A stretch of 64,000 nucleotides of DNA from a bacterium (GCA_029565675.1 JAKQNP010000004.1:1-64000); one strand, 5' to 3'. Counted from the stretch's first letter, positions 32,383 to 42,153 are shown. Notes: generated by a model from the sequence alone, not told the origin. Made by a program: numbers and translations.

Positions 32383-33665
32383 ACAGGTACCGAGCTCTTT
32401 TTTTCCGATCGACGCGACTTTTGCGTGACCAGCTGCCGCCAACACATCTGCATGCCGAGAGCGGTGAACACCAAAAGGCACGGTTCAACCGGAATGCGAT
32501 AGCGCACTTCAGCGGTGATCATCGAGTAACCGAGCGTCATAAAAGCCAACACTCCGAAAAATATCCAATGCGAGGAAGAGCGTATCGACCGGCTGAACCA
32601 GAAACCCACCAGAGAAAAGATAAAAATCGGCGCCATCACCAATGAACTGAGCAGCGGCACCAATGGCCACATACGTTCGCCGTTCAAGCTCATACGCGGA
32701 TCGGCTTGATGGGCGGATCGGCGATAGTCGTGATCGAGGGTATTCAAACGGTCGGGATAAAGCGCCCAGAAATGTCCCATCTCGCTTAGAGCATAGGTCA
32801 GGGTTTTGACAGGGTGTTTGATATAGCGGAGTGCAAGACGATCCAGGCGGTCTTCTTCGCTGCCATGGGGATTATGGTTTTTGTAATCTGTGGTGGATGG
32901 AAATCCGTTGATGACCTCGGTTTCACGGTTATCCAGGTCATTGAAATCGGGCAACACCGTGTTCGGCACAAATTGCACCCAGACGAAACGGCCATAGAGG
33001 CGATAGTTCCGCATGGTCCAGGGAGTAAGCACCAGGGCATAAGCGAGCAAGAACAGGGTAACCGCCGAGAATTTCCGTCCGGCTGTCTTTGGGATCACAG
33101 CCAAAGAGATGAGAAAGACCGGCAGGACAAAAATAGCCGCCGGTACGGCGAGTGCGGCGGTGGCCAACAGAACACCGCTCAACAGCGCCCGCGGCAACAG
33201 CGGTTTGACCATGATCAGCGCTGCAATGGCAGCAGTCAAAAGAAAGGTGAAGAGATTGGTCGGATAGATCAATCCACACAGCAAGATAAAATGCGGGTAG
33301 AGCGCCGACAAGGCCAGGGCCCAGCGGGCGGTTCTTTCGGCAAACATGTGGCGGGCAAGCACAAAGATCAATAGGCAAAGGAGAGTGCTGAGCAACGCAT
33401 CTGCAACGCGGGCGGCAGTGAAAGACGGACCCGTGATGGCGTAAACTCCGGCCAGCAAATAGGCGTACAACGGCGGTCGTTCATAGCGCGAAGTCAGGCC
33501 GCCTGTATCAAGAATTTGTTTTGCCCCTTGATCATAATGCCGGGCATCGCTGAAATAGTAGCGATCGCCGCTCAGAAGAGAGACAAACAGCAAACGCACG
33601 ATCAAAGCCACCAAAAGCCAACGGCGAACAGCTGGCAAGGAAACAATCGACACCATTCTTCTCAC
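32376..33665 (-). CDS. GT39/ArnT-like membrane glycosyltransferase (GT-C fold)
   Basis: 429 residues, about ten membrane helices. After the first helix comes SDARHYDQGAKQIL with the acidic residues that GT-C enzymes place on the first periplasmic loop, then RYERPPLYAYLLAGVYAITG, the PPLY motif of the dolichyl-phosphate mannosyltransferase/ArnT class. These enzymes use polyprenyl-phosphate sugars on the periplasmic side. GTG start at 33665 with GAGG 7 bp upstream. Three bp from the GT2 gene upstream. It may decorate the repeat unit after flipping. Confidence 0.8.
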   Translation of the reverse strand: MRRMVSIVSLPAVRRWLLVALIVRLLFVSLLSGDRYYFSDARHYDQGAKQILDTGGLTSRYERPPLYAYLLAGVYAITGPSFTAARVADALLSTLLCLLIFVLARHMFAERTARWALALSALYPHFILLCGLIYPTNLFTFLLTAAIAALIMVKPLLPRALLSGVLLATAALAVPAAIFVLPVFLISLAVIPKTAGRKFSAVTLFLLAYALVLTPWTMRNYRLYGRFVWVQFVPNTVLPDFNDLDNRETEVINGFPSTTDYKNHNPHGSEEDRLDRLALRYIKHPVKTLTYALSEMGHFWALYPDRLNTLDHDYRRSAHQADPRMSLNGERMWPLVPLLSSLVMAPIFIFSLVGFWFSRSIRSSSHWIFFGVLAFMTLGYSMITAEVRYRIPVEPCLLVFTALGMQMCWRQLVTQKSRRSEKKSSVPVC

Positions 33666-33668
33666 AAT

Positions 33669-34691
33669 CTAACCTCTTTTTAGCAAAGGCTGCAGAACAG
33701 CCCGCCATTCGCCCACGCCATACGCCAGATGAGTGATGACGAACAGCATAAAAACCAATGGCAAAAGCTGTAACCTTCGCCTTCGCAGCGTCAAAATGAA
33801 ACTGTACAGAGCTATCAGCAACAAATATCCAGCAAAAAAAATATAAAACGGATAGATGAAGCTAAATGGCACGCTCAACAACACGAGCACCAAAGCCATC
33901 GGCAAAAAAATCCAGTACTTGATCGCTCCGGGGTGGCGGATGGTGAATTGGATTCGCCCCTTGCCATAAAGGGTCATGTTGCGAATCCAGGTCTTTGGGG
34001 TCGCACGCATGCGATGGATCACCACACAACCGGCGATATAGATCAATCGATGGCCTTTTTGCACCAGCCGATAGCTGAGGTCGATATCTTCGCCGATGTT
34101 GCCACATTCGGTCAGAAAGCCGTCCAGTTCCTGTAAAACCTGACGTGAATAGAGCACATTGACTGTCGGCAAATGATCGACCTGACGATCGGCCGGATAC
34201 TGCCTTCCCTGTACAGAACCATGGCTGCCGAGAAACGAGTTTAAAAAAAGATGCAGGGCTTGGTAGAACCGGCTGCCATCTGCTGGGGTGCGGTTTCCGC
34301 CCCCCACAGCAGCCAGCAGTGGATCCTGGTGCCGATAGCGCAGGAAGCCGGCGATCAGGCAAGCGAGCCAATTGCGCGGCACAACACAATCCGCGTCGGT
34401 ATAGGCGACATATGGGTAGGCCGCCAAACGCCAGCCCATATTGCGGCTGATCGCGATGCTCCTGATCGGATTGGTGACCAAACGGATCCGCGGATGAGCG
34501 CTGGCAACTTCAGTGACAATTTCCCTGGTGCCATCCGTTGACTCATTATCCACCACAATGATTTCATAGAGCGGAGAGTCGCTGCTCTGGTCCAACAAGG
34601 CACCGAGACACTCGGCAATTTTCGTTCTTTCGTTAAAGCAGACCACCACCACCGAGACTGCAACAGGCGGCGAATCCTGGCTTTGACTCAT
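33669..34691 (-). CDS. Glycosyltransferase family 2 with C-terminal membrane helices
   Basis: 340 residues from the ATG at 34691 (AGGATA upstream). GT-A fold: VSVVVVCFNE near the start, EIIVVDNESTDGT, the metal-binding YTDADC (DxD region), and GNIGEDIDLSYRL (ED base motif). Residues about 260-340 form two or three membrane helices (FLPMALVLVLLSVPFSFIYPF), so it is anchored in the cytoplasmic membrane. It lies 10 bp from the carbamoyltransferase stop. A role in polymer assembly is likely. Confidence 0.86.
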   Translation of the reverse strand: MSQSQDSPPVAVSVVVVCFNERTKIAECLGALLDQSSDSPLYEIIVVDNESTDGTREIVTEVASAHPRIRLVTNPIRSIAISRNMGWRLAAYPYVAYTDADCVVPRNWLACLIAGFLRYRHQDPLLAAVGGGNRTPADGSRFYQALHLFLNSFLGSHGSVQGRQYPADRQVDHLPTVNVLYSRQVLQELDGFLTECGNIGEDIDLSYRLVQKGHRLIYIAGCVVIHRMRATPKTWIRNMTLYGKGRIQFTIRHPGAIKYWIFLPMALVLVLLSVPFSFIYPFYIFFAGYLLLIALYSFILTLRRRRLQLLPLVFMLFVITHLAYGVGEWRAVLQPLLKRG

Positions 34692-34701
34692 CGGCTCTAT
34701 C

Positions 34702-36441
34702 CTAACGACCGTTTCTTTTGCGCACCAAATACCCGCCGATAGCCAGCTCGTGCACACACCCCCAGAGCAAATGTTCAATCGCCTCGGACGGCGTTTCGAC
34801 GATCGGCAGCCCGTGCCGATTAAAGCTGGTGTTCAGAATCACCGGAACACCGGTGCGTTCATAAAATCGATGGATAACGCGATAATAGAGGCTATGCTCC
34901 TTGGGCACGCTGTGCACGCGGGCGGTGCGATCGACGTGGATCGCCGCCGGAATATGGCGAGCCTGATCCGGATAAACATCGAAAGCCAACGTCATAAACG
35001 GCGATGGGCAAAAATCTTTAAAAAAAGAGGAACCGTATTCTTCCAGACAGCTCGGTGCAAAAGGCATAAACCAATCGCGGTTTTTCATCTTGCTGTTGAT
35101 CATTTCCCGGGTTTCCGGTCGGCGGGGATCGGCCAGCACACTTCGGCGGCCGAGCGCCCTCGGCCCCCATTCAGCCCGGCCCTGGAACCAACCCACCACC
35201 TTGCCCTCGGTCAGTGCATCGCCCACCGCTTCCGGCAGCCGATCGCCGAGGTATTCATAGACGATATCGTCGGCGGTGCGCAATGCTGCAGCAATGTCGG
35301 CGTCGCTATAACTTTCGCCCAGATCGGCGTCGTTGAGCCGACCGGCAGCAGTCTCTCCGGTTTTTTGGTTGGTGACGAGAAGAGCGGCGCCGATGGCGGT
35401 GCCGCCGTCGCTGGCATGCGGATGCACAAACAGCTCATCGATATCAAAGTTCTCGCGGATCAGTTTGTTCAACTTGACGTTTAGAAAAGTCCCGCCTGCA
35501 ACCGCCAGGCGTTTGAAGGGATAGCGTTGGTGGATATGGCTGATCCAGCCGATGACAGTTTCCTCGAGCAGACGCTGAGCAGCGGCAGCGACATCGGCGC
35601 GTCCATAGCGTTTGATCAAGCGGCGGATCAGGCGGCCGGTACGGCTGGCCAGCAGCACTTCCTTCCGCGGAGTATAGATCATGTCGATCCAATAGGGATA
35701 GGCTTGCCATTGGCCATCGCGATGGGAAAATAGAATTTCCCGCAGTTCGGCTGTAGCTCGGCTCGGATCGCCATACGCCGCCAAACCCATGGTTTTGCCT
35801 TCACCATCGAGGAATTTCAAGCCCAGGCAAACGGTGACCGCCGAATACCAGAGCATGGTGGCGTGCAGCGGCAGTTCTTCGACAAGCTCCATCTTTTGAT
35901 TTTCGCAGCGATACACCTGCCCCGAAACGTTGCGTCCGTGGCCATTCGGGCCGAAGCCGTCGAGGCTGATGGTCATGCAGGAGTCAAAACCGCTGCAATA
36001 ATAGGCGCTGCTGGCATGGGAAAGGTGGTGATCGATGAAAATAATTTTTTCAAGCGGAACACCCAGCGATTTGAGACCACCCTTTTGCGTCTTGGGACGA
36101 TACATCTTGCGGAAATTGGGCAACAGATATTTGCCAAGGCCGAAGATGCCGCTCGGGGACAAGCTCAGAACAGAGCGGGGCAAATCCAGCCAGTGGCGTT
36201 TGAACAAATCGCTATAAAAAGCAGAGGGCGGATAGCCCACAGCAAAATAATCAACCTCATCGAGCTCAACGCCGCCAAAACGCAGCGCTGCCTGCAAGGC
36301 GTTTTTTGGAAAGGCGCGGTCATATTTGATGCGCGTGTAGCGTTCTTCAGAAGCAGCAAAGATCAGTTTGCCGTCTTTGACCAGAGCGACGCTGCTGTTG
36401 TAGTGGTTTCCAGAACAGTCATTGAAGCCAAGAACAATCAT
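34702..36441 (-). CDS. NodU/CmcH-family carbamoyltransferase
   Basis: 579 residues. The N-terminal half is a Kae1/ASKHA-like domain (GFNDCSGNHYNSSVAL, DHHLSHASSAYYCSGF with the metal-binding His pair, SLDGFGPNGHGR, DGEGKTMGLAAYGD); the C-terminal half is YrdC-like-associated (VVGWFQGRAEWGPRALGRRS, LNTSFNRHGLPIVETP). These enzymes carbamoylate sugar hydroxyls, as in nodulation factors and antibiotics. Located among glycosyltransferase genes, it probably decorates the polysaccharide with carbamoyl groups. AAGGATAACG precedes the ATG. All key motifs seem present. Confidence 0.93.
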   Translation of the reverse strand: MIVLGFNDCSGNHYNSSVALVKDGKLIFAASEERYTRIKYDRAFPKNALQAALRFGGVELDEVDYFAVGYPPSAFYSDLFKRHWLDLPRSVLSLSPSGIFGLGKYLLPNFRKMYRPKTQKGGLKSLGVPLEKIIFIDHHLSHASSAYYCSGFDSCMTISLDGFGPNGHGRNVSGQVYRCENQKMELVEELPLHATMLWYSAVTVCLGLKFLDGEGKTMGLAAYGDPSRATAELREILFSHRDGQWQAYPYWIDMIYTPRKEVLLASRTGRLIRRLIKRYGRADVAAAAQRLLEETVIGWISHIHQRYPFKRLAVAGGTFLNVKLNKLIRENFDIDELFVHPHASDGGTAIGAALLVTNQKTGETAAGRLNDADLGESYSDADIAAALRTADDIVYEYLGDRLPEAVGDALTEGKVVGWFQGRAEWGPRALGRRSVLADPRRPETREMINSKMKNRDWFMPFAPSCLEEYGSSFFKDFCPSPFMTLAFDVYPDQARHIPAAIHVDRTARVHSVPKEHSLYYRVIHRFYERTGVPVILNTSFNRHGLPIVETPSEAIEHLLWGCVHELAIGGYLVRKRNGR

Positions 36442-36471
36442 CGTTATCCTTTCCAGTGGCGCAAACCATCT

Positions 36472-37635
36472 TCAATTGTTCGGCAGTCGGCGGTCGATTC
36501 CGAGCATGCTGAGATAGAAGGAAGAAAAAATCGTCTGCAGACCGAGCAAAATCATCGTCGAGGCGACGAGGACCAGGCGTATCTCGAACATGGATCCAGG
36601 CTCGATTCGGATCCAACGAAAGGCAATTGAGAGGCTGATCGCTGCGCCGATGAGCAAAAAGACGATACCGGCGAGCAAACCGCGTTCGAGATTGAACAGA
36701 CCAAAAGCGCGATGCAACCCGGAAGTTAAAGGGCGAAATTCATGCGTCACCGCATAGATGCGGGCAAAGATTCCCAATAGAATGACTTGATAACCCATCA
36801 GGGTGCTGAGACTGCTGAAAATCAGAATGTTCAAGCTCTGGTGAAGGCCCAAAACGCGAACCGGACCAAAAAATCCGCCGAACAACACCAAAACACCAAA
36901 GATAGAGAGGAAGGCTCCGGGGATAAAAAAGAGCCAAGTCGGACTGTGCAGCAACATAAAGCGCAGATGGCGCCAGCCATCGCGAAAGGAGCGCAAGTGG
37001 GGTGGGCGCTTGCGCCCATCGCGATGCAATGTGATGGGTATTTCACAAGTTTTCAGTCCGAGTTGTGCCGATTTGATCACCATTTCAGAAGCAAATTCCA
37101 TGCCTGTCGTCTGCAGATGCATGCGTTCATAAGCCTCGCGGGTAAAGGAACGCATCCCGCAATGTGCATCAGAGACCGGGCTGTGAAACATGAGATTGAG
37201 CAGTCCGCTGAGCAGTGGATTGCCGATATAGCGATGGTGCCAGGGCATCGCCCCTTTTTCGATGTTGCCGAGAAAGCGGTTTCCCATGACAAACTCGATT
37301 CCCTGTTGCAGCGGTTCGACAAAACGCGGCAAATCAAGCAGGTCATAGGAATCGTCGGAATCGGCGATCACGATAAACCGGCCGCGGCTGGCTGCAATAC
37401 CGGCACGATAGGCGCTGCCATAGCCTTTGCGGGATTCGACCACAACGCGTGCGCCAAGTGACTCGGCGATCTTTTGTGAACCGTCCGTCGACCCGTTATC
37501 CGCGACGACCACCTCGCCAGAGATATTCATCTTGCGCAGCGCCTCGAAAGCCTTGCGCACACAGATGCCGATTGTCTCTTTTTCATTGAGGCAGGGCATC
37601 ACCACAGATACTTGCTTTTCCATCGCATCGTTCAT
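36472..37635 (-). CDS. Polyprenyl-phosphate glycosyltransferase-like GT2
   Basis: 387 residues. N-terminal GT-A domain with SVVMPCLNEKETIG, VVADNGSTDGSQKI, YGSAYRAGI and the DSDD acid cluster, followed by SDAHCGMRSFTREAYERM, typical of the DPM1/GtrB class that loads sugar onto undecaprenyl phosphate. Residues about 230-385 add four membrane helices, as in GtrB-type proteins. The GT39-like enzyme downstream would need such a donor, so the two may form a pair. The gap to the carbamoyltransferase is 30 bp. Confidence 0.88.
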   Translation of the reverse strand: MNDAMEKQVSVVMPCLNEKETIGICVRKAFEALRKMNISGEVVVADNGSTDGSQKIAESLGARVVVESRKGYGSAYRAGIAASRGRFIVIADSDDSYDLLDLPRFVEPLQQGIEFVMGNRFLGNIEKGAMPWHHRYIGNPLLSGLLNLMFHSPVSDAHCGMRSFTREAYERMHLQTTGMEFASEMVIKSAQLGLKTCEIPITLHRDGRKRPPHLRSFRDGWRHLRFMLLHSPTWLFFIPGAFLSIFGVLVLFGGFFGPVRVLGLHQSLNILIFSSLSTLMGYQVILLGIFARIYAVTHEFRPLTSGLHRAFGLFNLERGLLAGIVFLLIGAAISLSIAFRWIRIEPGSMFEIRLVLVASTMILLGLQTIFSSFYLSMLGIDRRLPNN

Positions 37636-37774
37636 GACATTTGGCCTACCTGGTCTTGCGAAAAGGCTGTAATCGCATCAGGCATTGCAATCGATCTGTG
37701 CGCCATACGCCCGATCATTCATCAGCGACAGACAGAAACAGACAGAACGTCCTGATTCTCCGCCAGACAGGAAA

Positions 37775-40081
37775 TCAAGTGGATTCTTTTCGTTTGTCTG
37801 TATAGTAAGTATAATAGTAATTGTAATCGCCATAGAGATTTTTTTCATGGACATTGTTCAGAATGGCGCCGACCAGTCGGGTGTTGACCCTCTCGAGTAA
37901 ATTCTTGGTTTTGATAACGATCTCTTTGTCGTTGAGCCCGGATTGAATGACCAGAGCGACGCCCTCCATCGCCGGCGCCATGATGGCAGCGTCAGCGACT
38001 GCGATCACCGGCGGTGAATCCACCAACACAAAATCGTAGCGCGCGGAAACGAATTCGAGCAAATCGCGCATGGAATCGCCCGCCAGCAATTCAGCAGGAT
38101 TGGCAGGCAGATCGCCGGCGGTTAAAATGGACAGTCGGGGCAAGCCGGTTTCGCGAATTGCCTCGGACAACGCCAGATCAAAGGAAGCGGCCTGGTCGAT
38201 CAAACGGTGGGAACGCTGCACCACGGCGACCGCTCCATCGTCGTTGGCTCCGTTCGAATTGTTTTGCGCTCGGTTTTCGTCCCAGCTGGACCGATTGAAA
38301 GCGGAGAGCAGATTGGCCAGGCCTGGGGTTACAGAAAGACCGAAAAAGCGGTGTTGCGTCGGCTTGCGCAAATCGGCATCAATGAGAAGTGTTTTCACCC
38401 CCATCTGAGCGGTGATCGCCGCAAGATTGGCTACGGTTGTCGATTTGCCTTCCCTGGGCCCAGAGCTGGTCAACATCAGTGTTTTCAGCCGTTTTTCAGC
38501 CGAATAAAACTGCAGATTGGTGCGCAAGGTGCGATAAGCTTCGGTGGCAGGCAAAGAAGGCTGATCATGGGCGATCAAGCGGCGCGAATGAGAATGAGAT
38601 TGTTGATATTCACCGACTTGCCGCGTGGAAAGGCTGCGATGGTAATGGATGCGCGGAATCGCGCCAATCACATTCAGTCCGATCTTTTGCTCCACTTCCT
38701 CAGCGGTCTTGAGAGAAGTATCGATCGAATCGACAAAAAAAGCCAGGCCGATACCGATCGTCAATCCCAGAATCAAACCGAGAGCGAGGTTGAGGCGTTT
38801 GCGAGGCCAAACCGGTGAGGTCGGCAATTCAGCGACGTCGATCACCCGGATCGTCGGCAAACGCTGGGCTTCCGTGATACGCGCTTCTTCACGCCGCTCG
38901 GCCAACAGGTTGTAGATGTTGTTGGAAAGATCGCGTTCCCGCGTCAAGCGTGCCAATTCATACTCTTTGCCGGGCAGCCGATTCAGTTCGTGTGAATAGT
39001 CATCGAGCGCACTGGCCAACGATCGCTCCTGGGTGCGCAAGGTTTCCAGTTCGAGTTCGAGGTTGACCGTTTCCTCATAAAGTCCTGCAATTTCACTCAG
39101 AGGATCGATGACATTTTCCCGTTCCGCCAGTTTGCGCGTTTGTTCAGCCAGGCGGTTGCGAATGCTGTTCAATTCGGCGCGCATCTGCACCATCTTGGGG
39201 TTATCTTCCGGCACTCCCAACAATTGTTGGCGAATATAGTCGTTTTGCAGTTGTGTCCAGTTGTTCTTCAACTGCTTGATCATGGGCTCGGAAAAATCGG
39301 ACATGGAAGGGCCCAGTTGCAACCGCTTCTGTTCCAGCATTTCTCGCACCACTTTCAAGCGCTGTTCCGTCTTGGCGCGGTCCGCCTTGGCGATCTGATA
39401 GCTGCCGTCGATCTGGGATACCCGCAGCAAAAGTTTTTCCACTTCCTGGTCGAGCGAAGTGACCCGGTTGGCCTCTTTATAGCGCCGCAAAGCCGTTTCA
39501 CTTTTTTCCAGCTGCTCTTTGTAGATGCGGCGCTGCTCCTCGATAAAACCGCGGACGCCGCTGACTTCTTCCTGCCGCAGGCGCAGATTGCGCTCTTGCA
39601 AGACCTCGGTCAAGGTATTGGCCACGGTCATCGCGGCAAAGGCATCATGAAACGAAACGCTGATCTGGATGACCTGTGACTCGGCAACCGGATTGGCCTG
39701 GATATTTTTACGTACTTGCGCGGCATAAAACGCTTGCTTATCCAGTTGCTCGGCAACCGGGGGGGTGGCGATTTTGGCCAACGCCCGGTCCGATAGACGA
39801 TCGACCACTTCCAAAGCAACGGCTCGACTTGTGATCTCCTGAATGGAGTTGAGAAGCATCTCTTTGCCGACGAACTCGCGGGTCGCCGAATCGGTAATAT
39901 TTTGCGGTGGCGATTCGTAGATCAAAGTCGTATGTGCTTCATAGACCGGTTCAGCAAAACTGTTATAGAGAAGAATGGGCACAATTACCGCAATTAACGC
40001 CACCAACACGATCCACATTCTGCGCAAGAGCAGGCGCAAAAGTACAGGTGTACCGGATTCTTCTCGATTCTCTTCCGTCAT
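37775..40081 (-). CDS. Polysaccharide chain-length regulator fused to BY-kinase (Wzc-like)
   Basis: 768 residues. The N-terminal membrane helix (MWIVLVALIAVIVPILL) and Wzz domain are followed by a long coiled coil (about 170-400), the second helix (LNLALGLILGLTIGIGLAFF) and a cytoplasmic bacterial tyrosine kinase with Walker A PREGKSTT, Walker A' LLIDADLRKP and Walker B DFVLVDSPP. The C-terminus carries a tyrosine cluster (LYGDYNYYYTYYTDK), the autophosphorylation tail. Such proteins set polymer length and drive export with the SLBB/Wza-type outer membrane protein. GAAGGATAAAA precedes the ATG. The kinase is single-chain, as in proteobacteria. Confidence 0.95.
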   Translation of the reverse strand: MTEENREESGTPVLLRLLLRRMWIVLVALIAVIVPILLYNSFAEPVYEAHTTLIYESPPQNITDSATREFVGKEMLLNSIQEITSRAVALEVVDRLSDRALAKIATPPVAEQLDKQAFYAAQVRKNIQANPVAESQVIQISVSFHDAFAAMTVANTLTEVLQERNLRLRQEEVSGVRGFIEEQRRIYKEQLEKSETALRRYKEANRVTSLDQEVEKLLLRVSQIDGSYQIAKADRAKTEQRLKVVREMLEQKRLQLGPSMSDFSEPMIKQLKNNWTQLQNDYIRQQLLGVPEDNPKMVQMRAELNSIRNRLAEQTRKLAERENVIDPLSEIAGLYEETVNLELELETLRTQERSLASALDDYSHELNRLPGKEYELARLTRERDLSNNIYNLLAERREEARITEAQRLPTIRVIDVAELPTSPVWPRKRLNLALGLILGLTIGIGLAFFVDSIDTSLKTAEEVEQKIGLNVIGAIPRIHYHRSLSTRQVGEYQQSHSHSRRLIAHDQPSLPATEAYRTLRTNLQFYSAEKRLKTLMLTSSGPREGKSTTVANLAAITAQMGVKTLLIDADLRKPTQHRFFGLSVTPGLANLLSAFNRSSWDENRAQNNSNGANDDGAVAVVQRSHRLIDQAASFDLALSEAIRETGLPRLSILTAGDLPANPAELLAGDSMRDLLEFVSARYDFVLVDSPPVIAVADAAIMAPAMEGVALVIQSGLNDKEIVIKTKNLLERVNTRLVGAILNNVHEKNLYGDYNYYYTYYTDKRKEST

Positions 40082-40107
40082 TTTTATCCTTCCCCAATCG
40101 TGCTTTT

Positions 40108-40689
40108 TTAGTCGTTGTTGACGGCGCGCAAATAATAAACATAAACGCTGGCTATGACTGCCACCTCATGGGCAACCCGGACCAGTTCCCGCCAGAGATA
40201 CCAATTGTTCTTTGGCACAAACACGACATCACCGGGATGTAGCTCAAGAGGCGTCTGGGCATCCTTTTTGTTTTCTAGATAGCGTTCGAGATCGTAAATC
40301 GACACCCGCTCTGAAAAACGCGATGCGAGCAAATCATCCAAACGCTCGCCGGTGATGCGGCCGGCTTGAGCTTCCTCGACCAATTTTTTCAAACCCTCAG
40401 CGTTGAGGTTCCATCCTTCGGTCTCACGGGTCAATTGAATGCGCGACAGGTCGGCATTTGACGTCGGACCCTCTGCCTTGGAAATCAGTTCGAGCAAATC
40501 GGTGTCATAGGTTACCCGATATTCGCCCGGCCGTCTGACTTCACCCCAGATGTGCACGATCATTTCGACTTTGGTTTCATCACCCAACAGATAGCCACTC
40601 GATTCGGGCTTTTCCTGAGCCTGCAGTCCAGCAACCGGCCAAGAACAGAGCACGGCCAAAAAAAAGAACACGATCAGCAATCGATGCAC
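40108..40689 (-). CDS. Short SLBB-domain polysaccharide export protein
   Basis: 193 residues from the GTG at 40689 (GGGAGG upstream). Signal peptide (VHRLLIVFFFLAVLCSWPVAG), then a single SLBB domain (VHIWGEVRRPGEYRVTYDTDLLELISKAEG), a variable linker, HPGDVVFVPKNNW and a C-terminal hydrophobic helix (REVAVIASVYVYY region). The usual Wza-type poly-export domain that starts such proteins is missing, so this is not a complete export pore by itself. Located 27 bp from the BY-kinase. Whether another gene elsewhere supplies the pore is unknown. Confidence 0.8.
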   Translation of the reverse strand: MHRLLIVFFFLAVLCSWPVAGLQAQEKPESSGYLLGDETKVEMIVHIWGEVRRPGEYRVTYDTDLLELISKAEGPTSNADLSRIQLTRETEGWNLNAEGLKKLVEEAQAGRITGERLDDLLASRFSERVSIYDLERYLENKKDAQTPLELHPGDVVFVPKNNWYLWRELVRVAHEVAVIASVYVYYLRAVNND

Positions 40690-40791
40690 ACTACCTCCCT
40701 TGTCAGAAGAGCGCAATTAGGCGGGTGGATGGATGGCCGCAGATGGCTTTTGCCCAAGTTGTTCGAATGAGCTTGGCCGGAGTCGGCCGGT

Positions 40792-42153
40792 CTACTTTTC
40801 CACCTCCTGGTCGGCCGTTCTTTTGGCCAAATGCTCCAATCGATGGTATTTTTTTAATTTGTTGTACAGCGTTCCACGGCTGATGCCAAGAGTTTCGGCC
40901 GTACGGCTGATGTTGCCGCCTGTGTCCTGTAATACGTGGCTGATCAACCTCTCTTCGACATCATCGAGAGCAAAATTCTGCAAGCGCAATTCGTTTGCCG
41001 AACGGGCATTTGGATTGAGAATCGGATCGACCAACACACTTTCTGCGCTCAAGGTGTCTCCTGACGACAGGATCACCGCCCTTTCGATGGTTGAACGGAG
41101 TTCGCTGACGTCGCCCGGCCATGGATAGCGAAGCAGTTTTTCCAAAGCGCCGGGATCCATCGCGGAAATCGATTTGTTGAAACGCCGGGCGAAGCGGTAC
41201 ATAAAATAAGAGGTCAAACCCGGCAAATCATCACGTCTTTCGGCCAGGGCGGGAAAAGAGACAACCGATGATCCAATTCTGTTCAACAGCTCTTCCGACA
41301 GCTGCGCAGAATCAGGCGACTGACAGCTGGAAAAGAGCAGGCGAAAACCCGAAGCAGCGCCGTTTTGCTGGATGCGCTGTTGCTCGTCGAAATAATCGAT
41401 GAGTTGGTGCTGCAATGCCGGACACAGCCGTTCGACCTGGCGAAAAAAGAGGGTGCCTCGCTGAGGTGCATCTTGCGGCGACTGCTTGGATGAACGAGAA
41501 AAAGGCTGGTGTAAAAAAGTCAATTCGTTCTTCTGCAAAGTTTCGCAGTCGTATTCGATAAATGGCTGAAAACGACGCGGACTGAGAAAGTGCGCAATTC
41601 TGGCATAATTTTCTTTCATGCTGCCCGGAGCACCGACAAAAACCAGGGGCGAATCGGTGCGCGCCAAAAGCGCCAAACGCTGATGGCGCTCCCGCATGAC
41701 CGGCGAAACCACCGGCAAAACCGCAACCACCCGTTCCCTTTCCCAACCATTCCTGCGCGCCTGCACCATTTGCTGATAAAAATCGACGCGCCAGACTTGC
41801 AGCAGCGTCAAAAAGACCTCATCGACGTCAAAAGGTGCCAGGATATAATCCGTTCCACCACGTTTGATCAGCTCGACCGCCAACCCCAGATCCGCTTGCG
41901 GCAGCAAGCCGATGATAGGCTGACTGCCGTTGGAAATCAGAGCATCGACTGCCTGCAGATGGCTCTGGGCATCACTCCGCAAATCCGCAATAACCGCATC
42001 CAATCGGTCGACGGAGTGGTATAACAATTCCCCCTCTTTGCGGTTTGTTGCCGGCATTGCCTGCACTTGCCGCTCATGCAAATAGCTGCAGCACGATAGA
42101 AGCCATTCCTTATTTGATGAGAGCAGCAGGACGACTGAAGATCGCGCAGCCAT
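40792..42153 (-). CDS. Degenerate NtrC-like regulator with Fis-type DNA-binding domain
   Basis: 453 residues. A receiver-like domain (about 5-120) keeps an Asp at 57 (VIADLRS) but has Ala where the conserved Lys should be (YILAPFD). A AAA+ region (about 165-375) has lost key residues: Walker A reads VGAPGSMKEN instead of GESGTGKE, Walker B reads GTLFFRQVERL instead of GTLFLDEI, and no GAFTGA loop is present. The C-terminal Fis helix-turn-helix (VLQDTGGNISRTAETLGISRGTLYNKLKKY, key features NISRTAE and GISRGTL) is intact. It cannot hydrolyse ATP in the usual way or contact sigma-54 by GAFTGA, so it probably acts as a plain DNA-binding regulator. First gene of the polysaccharide locus. Confidence 0.85.
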   Translation of the reverse strand: MAARSSVVLLLSSNKEWLLSCCSYLHERQVQAMPATNRKEGELLYHSVDRLDAVIADLRSDAQSHLQAVDALISNGSQPIIGLLPQADLGLAVELIKRGGTDYILAPFDVDEVFLTLLQVWRVDFYQQMVQARRNGWERERVVAVLPVVSPVMRERHQRLALLARTDSPLVFVGAPGSMKENYARIAHFLSPRRFQPFIEYDCETLQKNELTFLHQPFSRSSKQSPQDAPQRGTLFFRQVERLCPALQHQLIDYFDEQQRIQQNGAASGFRLLFSSCQSPDSAQLSEELLNRIGSSVVSFPALAERRDDLPGLTSYFMYRFARRFNKSISAMDPGALEKLLRYPWPGDVSELRSTIERAVILSSGDTLSAESVLVDPILNPNARSANELRLQNFALDDVEERLISHVLQDTGGNISRTAETLGISRGTLYNKLKKYHRLEHLAKRTADQEVEK

